DNA of 25,513 bases from contig JASJQH010000142.1 in assembly GCA_040143965.1 (NCBI GenBank), forward strand, positions 1 to 25,513, written 5' to 3'. The notes under the pieces were generated by a model, which was not told the origin of the DNA, did no database searches, and saw only the letters and a program-made list of their open reading frames with translations. The DNA is from Basidiobolus ranarum. Taxonomy: Eukaryota; Basidiobolomycota; Basidiobolomycetes; Basidiobolales. Position numbers and translations under genes: made by a program. This document shows, one piece after another, positions 1 through 12,506 of this stretch. The stretch's first letter is position 1. Each line of letters begins with the position of its first letter.

Positions 1-1
1 C

Positions 2-151
2 TCACTCCTCCACCTCGAAGTTACTGAGGCCATACTCCAGGATGAAGATACCAGAGATCAGAAAATGTTACCCCGTCAATATAATCCAGTCAAAATTGAC
101 CAAGCATTTTCAACAGGTGAAGAGAAAGGTCTCTTGGATGATCACGAATGA
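2..151 (+). CDS. 3' end of an unrecognised protein gene (partial)
   Basis: A frame open from the left edge of the window reads 49 codons and stops at TGA 149-151. Its residues are mixed and mostly polar and acidic (it ends EEKGLLDDHE), with ordinary codon use, which suits the C-terminal end of a soluble or tail-exposed protein. I do not recognise the family. An AAATAAAG motif near 333-340 could serve as its polyadenylation signal. The gene converges on the BCAS3 gene, whose stop lies at 394. The frame is short, so it could also be chance. Confidence 0.4.
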   Translation, partial: SLLHLEVTEAILQDEDTRDQKMLPRQYNPVKIDQAFSTGEEKGLLDDHE

Positions 152-393
152 TAGAAATTGAAATTTTGTTCGTCTATGTTACCATGTTTACCTTGTATAA
201 AACACTCGATTCCTCATCTATCTTTTCATTGTGTTGAAGCACTCGGAATTGCAGTATCTATTTACTCTGAAAAGTATATTCCGCTCTAGTTTTCTTTTTT
301 TACACCATTCTATCAACATTTATTGTTCATTAAATAAAGAAACGGAAATTCGTGAATTATAAAAAAAGGTACATCTTATACACTAACATAAAA

Positions 394-3300
394 CTAGTTC
401 TTTCTCCCTTTTTTGTGTTTGCCTCTACTCTTCTTGACTTCTGAAGTGAGTAACGGTATATCTGCATGCTGTTCGATTACCGGTTTACTTTCCTGAGAAA
501 TGACTGTCTCCATAAATACAGGTGAATCAGCTGGATATTTTTCGTCCTCTTCTTTCTCTAGCATCTCTTCACCCTCTAGTATCTCTTCGTCAGGCACATT
601 TCTATCCTTACTTTCTTCGTTCAAGTAACCAAGAAACTCCAAATCATCCACCGCTGTTTGAGCTATAGACTGTTCAGGTTCATCATGGGTAGATATATCT
701 TCTATCTCAACAAAATTGAGGTCATCAAAGGATAAGCCTTCTAAAATCAATCTCTTATTAACACAACGGTGTGAGGAAGGGGAGAAAGTACTCCATTACA
801 AACCATTTTTACTACGAACTGGAGTGGGAATTTGAATCTCATTAGATTTGTTCGATATTAGTGGAAGTGAGATTAGACTAGAGTCGATTGCATTGGATAA
901 GTCCCCTATTATGAAATTTCAACAGCTTAAGACACAGTGCGATTCTTGAAAGGAGAGTAAGTTGCAGCCTACCTTCAAGTTCATATTCAGAAGAAAAGTC
1001 ATCATCCTCGGCTTTTTTAGGGATGTATCTAAATCAGCGCATGAAATTAATTTTGGGAATGGTGGTTTGCTTTTTGGTGGAATTTCTGGTTAAAACTTAC
1101 ACCCCATAAGGAATTGGCATATCTTTCCTGACTTGAACATTTCTCGCTTGAGCGTATGGTTGGAAAGTTCGTATTTTAAAGCTTTCAGAATCGAAGGTTT
1201 GCAATGTGAACTGCGACGAGTTCCATAAAGCTTCTTCATAAATATGATAAGTGGAAATCTCAGTTTGTGATAACCATTGTTTCTTATCCCTTTTCTTGCT
1301 GATTTTCTCATTCTAAATCAATATAAACCATGGTAAATTTCAATCGTAAACTTGTAGTCATGGTAGTACATACCATAATTACGCTAGTAACCGAAGGCCA
1401 GTCAATTCCTCGAAAGAGATTCCATTCAGCAATATCCTCACCGGATACACTTAACTCAAACGTGTTGACGATTATACCTACGAGGACAAAGAGTTATTAA
1501 ACTACTCAGTATCTCTCCAAACAAATTAATATTCACCTTGCTTTTTTTTCCTCAGTGAAATAGCCGTAGTATCTAACCGGTGAAGAGTTAATATCCCATT
1601 TTTGCTAAAGGTTAAGATATCTTGTTGGCCACTTGGCATGCTTTCGCTTCCTCTGCGAGCAACTGGTGATGACGATTCGTGAGAATCAATGAACAGCGTA
1701 ATTGGTGACATTTGAATTTGCTGATGAAAAGAGGAGTCCGTGGGTGAATAAGAAAGTACACCTGGTGAACCATCCGGTAAACACTCATATTCTGACATTT
1801 CCATATCCATAAGTCCATAATGCTTTTGTTTAATCCTGGCTATAGAAGAAAGCGAGACATGTGGAGTCTCCTCTAGTGAACGATTAGGTTGTCCTCGTTC
1901 ATTCTCTATTCGGCTTCTAACATGCGAGGAAACGTTAGGTGGCCCACCATAAGGATTTATTGCATAGATATGCGTAGTCCCGCGCCCAGTACTCACGGCT
2001 AACCATTTAGAATCTGGGCTGAAGACAATATCTTCAACATGAGCTGAAGTATATCCACGAGCCAATTTGTATAAATGTTTCACATGACCAATTCCGTTTT
2101 CTCCGTTTACTCCAAACACTTGGAAGCTGGTACCTTGAATGGACGCAGTTACAAGTAGCGATCCACTCATGTTAAACGCCAAGGCAGCAATCGCATGGTG
2201 GTGGGCTTGGAAATGAGCAATCGGTGGGTTTTGCTTTTTTTCATAGTTGGATGCTTTTTTGCCTAAGATTGACAAAAGATCTCGAACTATAACCTAATTA
2301 ATTTCTTATTAGCAACGATTTCATGATGTGATAAAAGAAGGAATATAGATTGTTTTTACCATTCCTTCGGGCAAGGACCTGTCAAAATGTCTATTCTCCG
2401 ATGCAGAAGATCCGGAGGATAGACTGCTTGATGCTTGGGATTTTGGCGAGCTAGAGTGCTTTCCTTGTGAAGGTGGGGAAATAGCCAAGTAGTTAGAGAG
2501 TGTTTTGTAACCATATTCTCCTATAGAACAAGTAAATAAAATGATTATTATTATCTGGTTCAAATTGTACCAACTAATTCAACCATACCAATTGACTTGA
2601 CACCATTCATCATCTCTTTGGCTACACGCTCGACATTAAAGTTGGGAGCATGAGCATTAGGAGGTGGGTTTCTAGAGTTAACAGGTGGAGGAGTTGAGGT
2701 ACCGTAGGCCAGTAGTCGATATCCTAAAGCTACTACGGGGGAACCAGTGATGGGATGGCAGTATATATCCGTAAATCGAGCCAATCTCTCTAAAGAGAAA
2801 GGTGAGAGTATATCTATAGCCGTATATTTCAATAGCTAACAGAAAGAGTGATTAGATTGAATATCTACCAATTCGTATGGAGAACTTCGTAATACCACAA
2901 TAACCGCTCGCTCATTTGCCTTAATACCGGAGATTTCTTCATTGTCGTACTCTATGGTTTTAACGAGATTGTGATTCTTTAACGAGAAGAAATTCAGAAT
3001 AGAATGCTCTTCCCCATTGATGACATCTTTTTTGTCAGTGCTTTAAGGCATAAAAGTCAGTAATCTAAATTAGCTACAAAAAAGTGAGGATCTTACACAT
3101 AAGCGAGTAGTGCTCTACAATCTTGAAAATCATCGACCGCAAAGTCATCAGATACTATTGGATTAGGAAGAACCTATTGAGGTGTTAAGATTCCAACATC
3201 TGTCATTGATAGCAAAGCGATAGATGCAAACCTCAATAGATCTAATTTCAGATTGGTCTCTGAATGAAACAGCCTCACAAATATTGTCAGTGTCTGTCAA

Positions 3301-3856
3301 GTCCCATATTTGAAATCCGTCAGTATATCCTAATAATAAGCATAGTCTGCTAGTTGCCAGGATATAGGTGATAGTATAGTTAATTTGTAAGGATATGTTT
3401 CCGATCAATTAGTTTAGTAATTGGTGAAAGTTACCGATGAGAACTGGAGTCTGTACTATTATGACTAAACTGTCCGGTAATCCAACTAAAACTGGCGTAG
3501 GTTACAGTTTTCTTACGCTCAGGAGTCATCATTCCACCTTCTCCAGGAGAGCCTCTGGTGGTGTTGTAAGGAGAATCAAGTTTAATGGAGGTTCTTTTAA
3601 CACGTGAGAGTGACTCCGGAAGACTATGTGCTACATAAGTTGAGATTCCATGAAGCACTGAGCTAATGCTATGTAAAGAGGTGGGGTCTCTAATAAATTT
3701 ATTGGATAAGTGAATATTAGTAATGTGAAGAGGTGACACTATGACTCCTCATAATCTCTACCTAAAATATTTAGGCTCTGCTTTCACTCTCATGGTCGAA
3801 GTGACTGCTTCACCAGAATATTTTTGTAACTTATTGGATTCGTTTGTTCTTGTCAT
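394..3856 (-). CDS. BCAS3-family WD40/beta-propeller protein (autophagy-linked, PROPPIN-like)
   Basis: Thirteen exons can be joined: 3856-3814, 3747-3435, 3346-3232, 3173-3097, 3040-2896, 2835-2589, 2520-2360, 2293-1537, 1477-1374, 1312-1101, 1028-973, 905-804, 740-394 (892 aa; animal BCAS3 is about 910-930). Seen: LLLGYTDGFQIWDL in an early blade; PIAHFQAH and LVTASIQGT; LYKLARGYTSA, then RGTTHIYAINPYGG; and the BCAS3 domain with EWNLFRGIDWP and WLSQTEIST. The tail is acidic and ends in lysines. Known of the family: BCAS3 pairs with PHAF1 and binds phosphoinositides at the phagophore; plant ATG18f-h carry the same domain. LARG (about residues 444-447) sits where PROPPINs have F/LRRG and is degenerate. 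The start at ATG 3856 is the least certain part: the frame stays open upstream to about 3997 and more 5' exons are possible. The acceptor at 3346 could instead be 3349, adding one residue. Confidence 0.88.
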
Positions 3857-4249
3857 GCAAGTAGTGTTTTGGCGCTCATTAACTGAGGAATTCTTGGAGT
3901 TGCTTATGATTTGGTCACTGGGTTTGCGCTTAGAGGCTATATCATTCTCCTTACTTTTGGTAATTTTGGAAGAAACTTGTGGAGACAATTTGAATACTTG
4001 GTGATTGTTGAAGTTTGGTTATTTCAACAATACGTCAAGACTTGGAAATACAGTGATATGCTCCGCTCAGGGATACGGTGGATGTGGTTAATAAAGTGAA
4101 GTGGATAAAAGTAACGGCTGAGATTAAGAAGGAAGATAAAGAACCGCAATTCAGGAAAGAACGTATGTAGTAGGCTGATGTTTCTGATGTATATGATGTG
4201 ACTGAAGATAAGCCTGCAGCTCCCAAAATTAACCACTTCTTTTCCACGA

Positions 4250-4400
4250 ATCGATTTTAGATCTAAGTAATATCTGGCCCTCTCTCGTCCATGTATTTCA
4301 CTGTAATTGAATAATGTATCAACTGTCTCCTAATGACTCTTAGCAATCCGCTCCACGTGGATTGGGAATATTGATATCGAATTCGCATCATGGGGAGATG
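4250..4400. other. Upstream flank of the BCAS3 gene, no gene seen
   Basis: Together with 3857-4249 this is the likely 5' region of the BCAS3 gene. Serine-rich minus-strand frames between 4024 and 4247 have no ATG start and no recognisable motif. An extra 5' exon could lie here, but I could not join one. Confidence 0.3.
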
Positions 4401-5000
4401 CTAGGAATGTGTTGGCCATTATTAATATGATTGTGCGATGATGCGACGATACGATGATGCGACGATACGATGATGCGATAATGCGATTGTTTACTTCTTC
4501 GTTATATCCACTTAGCTCATGGATGTTAAGCATATGCTGTAGCTTTAGTGAGCGATTCACACGCCTACTTTGGAATATTAGAATCAACAAGAATGATAAC
4601 CGTAAATACTAGGAGATCTCTGTAAATACTGGGAGACTCGGTAGTATTATTCTAAGACACCCCTCAAAATATCTCACATCACTAAATTTTCTGAGAGTGG
4701 CTTAGATACATTCACTTCGCGTGTAACTTATTAGGGAGTGGACTGCTTTGAATTGCTCCTACTCGTAGTGGTATGACTGTCATTGCTTGCGGACTGTATT
4801 ATTATGACACCACTATATGACGTATTACATCCAGACACTCATGGCTTTCTACCACCTATACCAACATGATAGAGAAACCCCGGTCACAGTAGAGATGCAA
4901 CCAGACATTACCAAAAGAGTCATAGTGTGTCAGGAATATCAGTATCCATAAACCATTCCAAAAACTCTGCCTCTATTACCATAAGCTGTTTAGATTTCTC
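4400..5000 (-). mobile_element. Probable degraded Ty1/copia 3' end with adjoining LTR-like sequence
   Basis: Read on the minus strand, about 5000-4690 resembles the end of a copia RNase H region: a stretch like the conserved LYCD segment, followed by one like the H-I-D-V-R-H segment. A purine-rich tract (TTTTGAGGGG, near 4676-4663) then leads into a sequence starting TGTCTTAG, as at a polypurine-tract/LTR junction. The LTR-like part runs to roughly 4400. The element is heavily decayed, with many breaks, and looks old. No second LTR or target duplication was found. Similarity was judged by eye only. Confidence 0.4.
4437..4484. repeat. 16-bp tandem repeat, 3 copies
   Basis: Unit GATGATGCGACGATAC: two perfect copies (4437-4452, 4453-4468) and one diverged copy (4469-4484). 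It lies inside the LTR-like part of the probable copia fossil. Confidence 0.85.
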
Positions 5001-5142
5001 TTACATCCCATGCGATATTTGTTCATAAGGTACATATGAGGGGGATATTCTACTTATGAAAACGTAAAAACGTGCTTTTTATCTCACATTGCATATTTTT
5101 ACTACTTTGGTCATTATTCATACCCATTACCTTTCTAGGTTG

Positions 5143-5430
5143 TTACCCTACAAACCATAGAATATCCATCCAACCAGAAAAGTGCATGGTAAACTGCAAG
5201 GTAATCACTGGTAATGTAGAAGCTAACAAGGTAATCAAATGGAAATGTGAAAAAGAAGCTTCTGATTGCACAAGAGCAAATACCAAATACTGAATAATGG
5301 CCGCCGATCCTCTCCAAATTCCTTGGCACATGTAGTCAGGTGTACCGTCTGAGCTAGACTCAATCACCTCACCACTCTTTCCATACAGATCACCGACCAA
5401 TAGCCAAGCAACATGTGATAGATAGTTCTC
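5143..5430 (-). pseudogene. Unrecognised membrane-protein-like reading frame, fragment or exon
   Basis: The minus strand is open for about 95 codons, from roughly 5430 to TAA 5145-5143. Its composition looks protein-like: a start such as NYLSHVAWLLVGDLYG, an acidic and serine-rich link (EVIESSSDG), then hydrophobic stretches that could form two membrane segments. It has no ATG in a sensible place and no convincing splice partner; a hydrophobic frame at 5587-5907 on the same strand is a possible but unproved neighbour. On the plus strand, 5135-5296 is also open and encodes a cysteine-containing peptide, so strand assignment is uncertain. It could be a gene remnant or chance. Confidence 0.25.
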
Positions 5431-5940
5431 ATATAGAAATCAAGGTCATTTACTCCATATATTTAGGGAATTTCAAAAGAAATAACGAATTTTCGAATAT
5501 TCGAATATTTATATGAAATCCAGCTGTTTCTATCTTGGGTGGATTATGCGTAGAAAGGGATGGTGAATATCCGTCCAACACTAGTATTAGGGGATATCTA
5601 GAAAGTAGTCAAAAAGAAGGGTGAAGTTATGAGGCAGATGGGGAAATGGACGAATAAGTTCTAGGTAATAGCGAGTTGATTGAATATATTCATGTGTCCT
5701 CACCAATTTCCACCAGGAAAGAAGAAAGGTATGAATAAATAAGAAATGAAGCAAAAAGAGGTCATATAAAATATATACGGTAGCTGTACTAGAGAGAAAG
5801 AAAAATGCCAGACTGGTGCTAATAAACGAGAATACAAACACAGTAAAAGCTATCAAGCATCGCTCAGGTATAAGAAACAAGTAATAGCTAAAAATATTAT
5901 CAAACAACTGTTCAGAATAATCAAACTCCGAAGCTATATA
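5431..5940. other. 3' flank of the UPF0658 gene, no supported gene
   Basis: AT-rich sequence downstream of the UPF0658 stop. A 106-codon hydrophobic minus-strand frame (5587-5907) starts without ATG and is rich in F, L, Y and S, as expected from purine-rich opposite-strand DNA. A small palindrome around CGAATATTCG lies near 5495-5505. Confidence 0.4.
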
Positions 5941-7308
5941 TTAATCATCCTCTAGTGTCATGTATCGCTCGCCAGATTGTTGGGCATGCACAATCCCATG
6001 GGGTGACGATTGTACTAGAATATATCATCAGTTACAGAGAAGGTATCACGATACATAGAATCCACTACTTACTGTATGCCTTCAGCCCCTTTCCAAAATT
6101 ATGGAAGCATATCCATGTTTGTATGATTGTCAGAAGAATCATTATCAGCGAAAGAGCAGCTACAAATGCGTCGGATGTTAGGTACAGCAAAGGTGAAGAG
6201 AAATAACCTCAACTTTACCAAAAAACGACAAAAAGATGATGACATTTTGATATTTGTCTTCCCGTCTTTGTATCCACATTTTGATGATTTTGAAAGCGAA
6301 GTAGCCAGCACCACAACATAAACCACCCAAGAAGATTTTGATCATCGTTTTGTTCTCTTTTCTCATCCCATAAATCGCAACTACTAGAGTAATGATCATC
6401 AACGGGAGCGCAGCGATCGTTAACGGTATTTCTAGATCTGATATGCGTAAAACCAGCACTAGGAACTGCACGCAGAAGCCCAAAAAGAAGAAAACATCCA
6501 TCTTTATCAACATGAGAAAGATTTGGTATGCACGGAATCTCTCTACAATTCGACGGATTAGCAATTGGTCGTAATATGGTGAGAGCAAGTCTAAAACGTA
6601 CCTTTCATCCGTAAATCAGCACCAATTCGCTTGTATATTTTCCAGCCAAACTCCTGATAAAGCTTCCAACCAACCACCATAAATACAATCTGAAAGAACA
6701 AAATGACTCCAGCAATAATCATAGGAAAGAGTACCAAATCCTTGGGAATATCGCTTGCTGAGAATGGCTTTAGAAAGGAAGATAGCTGAAACCACTGGAT
6801 AATAGAATATCCAAAGCAGCAGAAATGAAACACCAAAAACCCAATAATTTGAATGGTATTTTGAAATCGTAACTACAAGGTGAAACATTAAACTTAGAAA
6901 CCATCTTTGGGTAACAAATAAAACGGAAATAATTACCGCATCCCATATGAGAACCACTTGAAATATTTGGGAGCTAATGAAAATGATGAAATAGACAAAC
7001 AGACTGTTAACTTTTACTTTCAAAGCCTCTTTGCTCTCAGGTCCCCAATCTTTCGAATCGGCTTTGATGCTATTCTCCCATTCAGGTTTTTTACTAAAAT
7101 AGGTGTATGTAATGAAGGATTCAAAGAATATCACCAACACGGCTTCGATAAAGACCAGGATTAATGCTAGTTTTGCTGTACTAAACTTCCGCTGCTGCTA
7201 TTTAACCATAATATATATTTAGTAACTAAGTTAGGCAGAATTGTGGGGGCTTGTACCAAGAGAGGTGCAGACATAATAGACGCAAATAATGAAATAGAAT
7301 ACCTTCAT
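5941..7308 (-). CDS. UPF0658-family Golgi membrane protein
   Basis: Six exons: 7308-7303, 7197-6937, 6872-6602, 6542-6219, 6159-6073, 6014-5941 (340 aa). The protein has about seven hydrophobic segments, near FSTAKLALILVFIEAVLVIF, the IIFISSQIFQVVLIW region, IIGFLVFHFCCF, LFPMIIAGVILFF, the VFFFLGF/FLVLVL pair, LTIAALPLMIITLVV and AALSLIMILLTII. The family signature stretch is clear: KLYQEFGWKIYKRIGADLRM, then FRAYQIFLMLIKMD. The tail ends ERYMTLEDD, as in fungal members. Known: fungal UPF0658 proteins are placed in the Golgi membrane but have no defined activity. The tiny first exon (ATG AAG, then a 105-nt intron) is inferred, because the frame before 7197 is closed by a TAG that reads as a splice acceptor. 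The other introns are 58-64 nt. Confidence 0.85.
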
Positions 7309-7746
7309 TTTGAGTATATATAATTAAGCTCTATATTCTTTCTTGTATATTCAAACTGTCTTCTCGTCACAGGTTATATGTTATATAAATAGTAGATATG
7401 CTATTCTTGTTGAGTTTCCTTTAGTCAGTGTCGAAGAGGTAGAGGGAGGTGTAGAGAATTATTAAGACGACACGACTCTAACACAGTAATTTGGAGGCCT
7501 TACTAGTAAGGGGTACAAATATCAAAAGGAAAGGGGAGTCAATAAAAAAGCTGTCAAAGAGGTAAGCCAGACCCGAAAAGTGAATGAGATTAAGACAATG
7601 TAGGATCTTATCTGTAAAAAAAGAAAATTATCGAGATATTATACACGCACAATTAATCAATCACCCAGAAAGCAAGAGCGCCTAGATGCACCCAAGTAAA
7701 GTATAAAGTATAGGTGCATTTTAATATCCGACATCACAGACTCTGA

Positions 7747-8031
7747 CTAAATACTGACAAAATACCAAGCATCTAACTTGATTCGTCGCTGGAGGGTATT
7801 TTCAATTATCGCTCCAATCATCTTTTCCTTATCAGGATGGTGTAGAGTTGGCAGTATATATAGCACCCATGGAATGACAGCAGTAATCAAGCCCACCATC
7901 ACTTGCGCCCATTGCACCAAAATGAGTTACTGAAGGGAATCAGTGGAAGCAATCAAGCCAAACCTTGGACGAAAGTGATAGGTGAAAATTAACGGATTCC
8001 TACTCAGATTCCTACTCAGCTTGGTAACCAT
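7747..8031 (-). pseudogene. Small membrane-protein-like ORF split by one in-frame TAA
   Basis: From ATG 8031 to TAG 7747 there are 94 sense-length codons, open except for one TAA after codon 34 (7929-7927). Before it: a basic start (MVTKLSRNLSRNPLIFTYHF). After it: a hydrophobic stretch (VMVGLITAVIPWVLYILPTL) that would make one membrane helix, then a charged end (HHPDKEKMIGAIIENTLQRR). Both halves look protein-like and share one frame. A good splice acceptor, TTCCCTTCAG, ends exactly at the TAA, but splicing there does not keep the downstream frame with any donor I found. Possibilities are a recent pseudogene, two small ORFs, an unseen splice, or chance. A 12-bp tandem duplication (GATTCCTACTCA x2, near 7995-8018) makes the SRNLSRN repeat. 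Family not recognised. Confidence 0.35.
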
Positions 8032-8154
8032 CACAAGCTTGTAATTAATGTCACACTTAATTCACCACACTAGATTCGAGCTTTGAATTACTTTACACAA
8101 GCACATTGAACCCCTGGAATAATGACTTGATGCGATCAATGCATCAATGTACGG

Positions 8155-8210
8155 ACAAACAATATAATACAAACAATATAATACAAGCAATATAATACAA
8201 ACAATATGAT
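8155..8210. repeat. 14-bp tandem repeat, 4 copies
   Basis: Unit ACAAACAATATAAT at 8155, 8169, 8183 and 8197. Copies 1 and 2 are identical; copy 3 and copy 4 each differ by one base. It lies about 415 bp upstream of the SEC23 start. Confidence 0.9.
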
Positions 8211-8231
8211 TAAAGCGCTCCTAAAATTAGA

Positions 8232-8285
8232 GGAGTTTAGCTAATCAAACTTCAGGTTACTTTTGGAGTTTGCTAATCAAACTTC
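8232..8285. repeat. Two direct copies of a short palindromic motif upstream of SEC23
   Basis: GGAGTTTAGCTAATCAAACTTC (8232-8253) recurs one base shorter at 8265-8285. In the second copy AGTTTG and CAAACT form 6-bp inverted arms around CTAAT. Paired dyad motifs in a promoter region could bind a dimeric regulator, but no factor can be assigned. Confidence 0.5.
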
Positions 8286-8576
8286 CAAGCTGATCGAAGT
8301 CAGGTTTTGAGGGTGATGGAGTGTGATTGAGGGTGATTGATTGAAATTGAAGGTCAATGCTTGGTGGTGATGATTATATAAAACCATCCAATTATCAAGT
8401 GCCCACACACAGGCACTTAACTTTTATTATAGTAGTAACTTAAACACGATTTTCGAGAAATAGTCAATGCTTCACGAATGTTGTTCGATTTCATCCCAAT
8501 GTTTTTGACATGGGGTTACCATTTATACTTAGGCATCCGTCACCCAGATAATGTTTCTTTTATTTTCGAAAGTTAG

Positions 8577-11550
<2,974 letters not shown>

Positions 11551-12506
11551 ATTTACTGTCTATTTTGCCCCGTCCATCAATCAAATTTGGTTTAACTTGG
11601 AGGAAACCAGGGGCTCTTTTTTTTTGGAAAATCTTCTTTAAAAAATGATTGAAATTTAATTTGCATTCTTAGAACAATAAAAATATATTATCACTTCTAA
11701 TCAATTCTTGGATATTTATCGAGATGGCCTTTAAAGTAGTATATTTATTACTTATTTTGTGAGTTTATCGCATGGACAGTGGGAATAGTTCGTAGAGAAC
11801 TGGATACATTTTCTATACAATCAAACTTGAAAGACTTTATCATATCAAGGTTTGCTGTATGAATATCCTCACCGTCATTGAACTTTTTCTCACGAATTTT
11901 CCCGAATATGTTGTGCACGCTCCTCATCCGAAATTTAGCCAGAGTGTGTTGTACATATGTGCTTAAGAATGTGAAATATCTACCAGGTGCATGGACGATC
12001 GAAGATGAATAGAAATATCGAATCTCACCATAGATCGGTACCCTAACCCCTCATCGAAGAATCAATCGAACTTCCCCCAAGTTTAGTCGTGAAATCTATG
12101 CAGTAATAAGCAATCGAAATCTGAATATCATATTGTACGCTATTAAAATCTCACTTCGAATATTAATGAAAAATGCAATATTTTCATATTGAAATAACTT
12201 CGCACGGTGCATCAATCAAGATATGTGAGTCAAGATAGTCATTGATAAGAAATATATATTTACAAGTTATCCAAGAACACACCACATCAATGAAAGTAAT
12301 AAAGAAACTACAAGTGGAAAATTCCATACAAAGAATGCTCGACGAGGGTATTGAAGATAATACAAAGAATACGGCATATGTTAAATGACCAGAGAAACGC
12401 GTCAAGTAGCAGTTCTCCTCGAAGGCGTATAGAATAAGACAACAATTTCAATTACAGAAAGTAACAACTGTAACCCAATGAAAGTAAATTATCTCTTGGG
12501 TGGGTG
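11551..12506. other. Convergent 3' intergenic region between SEC23 and borealin
   Basis: AT-rich, and both flanking genes end here. It contains the SEC23 polyadenylation motif listed separately. A 73-codon minus frame (12184-12405) has no ATG in place and no family motif. Nothing else seen. Confidence 0.5.
11676..11681 (+). terminator. Probable SEC23 polyadenylation signal
   Basis: AATAAA 126 nt after the SEC23 stop, in AT-rich sequence. Confidence 0.45.

Noticed and set aside
1090-1311. 73-codon minus ORF beginning MRKSARKG
   Set aside because: Wrong frame of a BCAS3 exon; the frame encoding WLSQTEIST and DMPIPYGV is the conserved one.
2836-2868. 33-nt intron in BCAS3
   Set aside because: A 60-nt intron (2836-2895) fits the usual intron length and aligns better with BCAS3 around NERAVIV-LLKYTAID, without extra residues.
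3741-4099. Plus-strand ORFs of 62-87 codons
   Set aside because: They lie opposite the N-terminal BCAS3 exons, show no family motif, and are shadows.
4436-4490. Possible CRISPR-like array of 16-bp units
   Set aside because: Units are directly adjacent with no spacers, in a eukaryotic genome; simple tandem repeat.
6099-6574. Plus-strand and alternate-frame ORFs over the UPF0658 gene
   Set aside because: They overlap exons with clear family signatures on the minus strand.
12184-12405. 73-codon hydrophobic minus ORF
   Set aside because: No ATG in place, no motif, AT-rich composition typical of chance frames.
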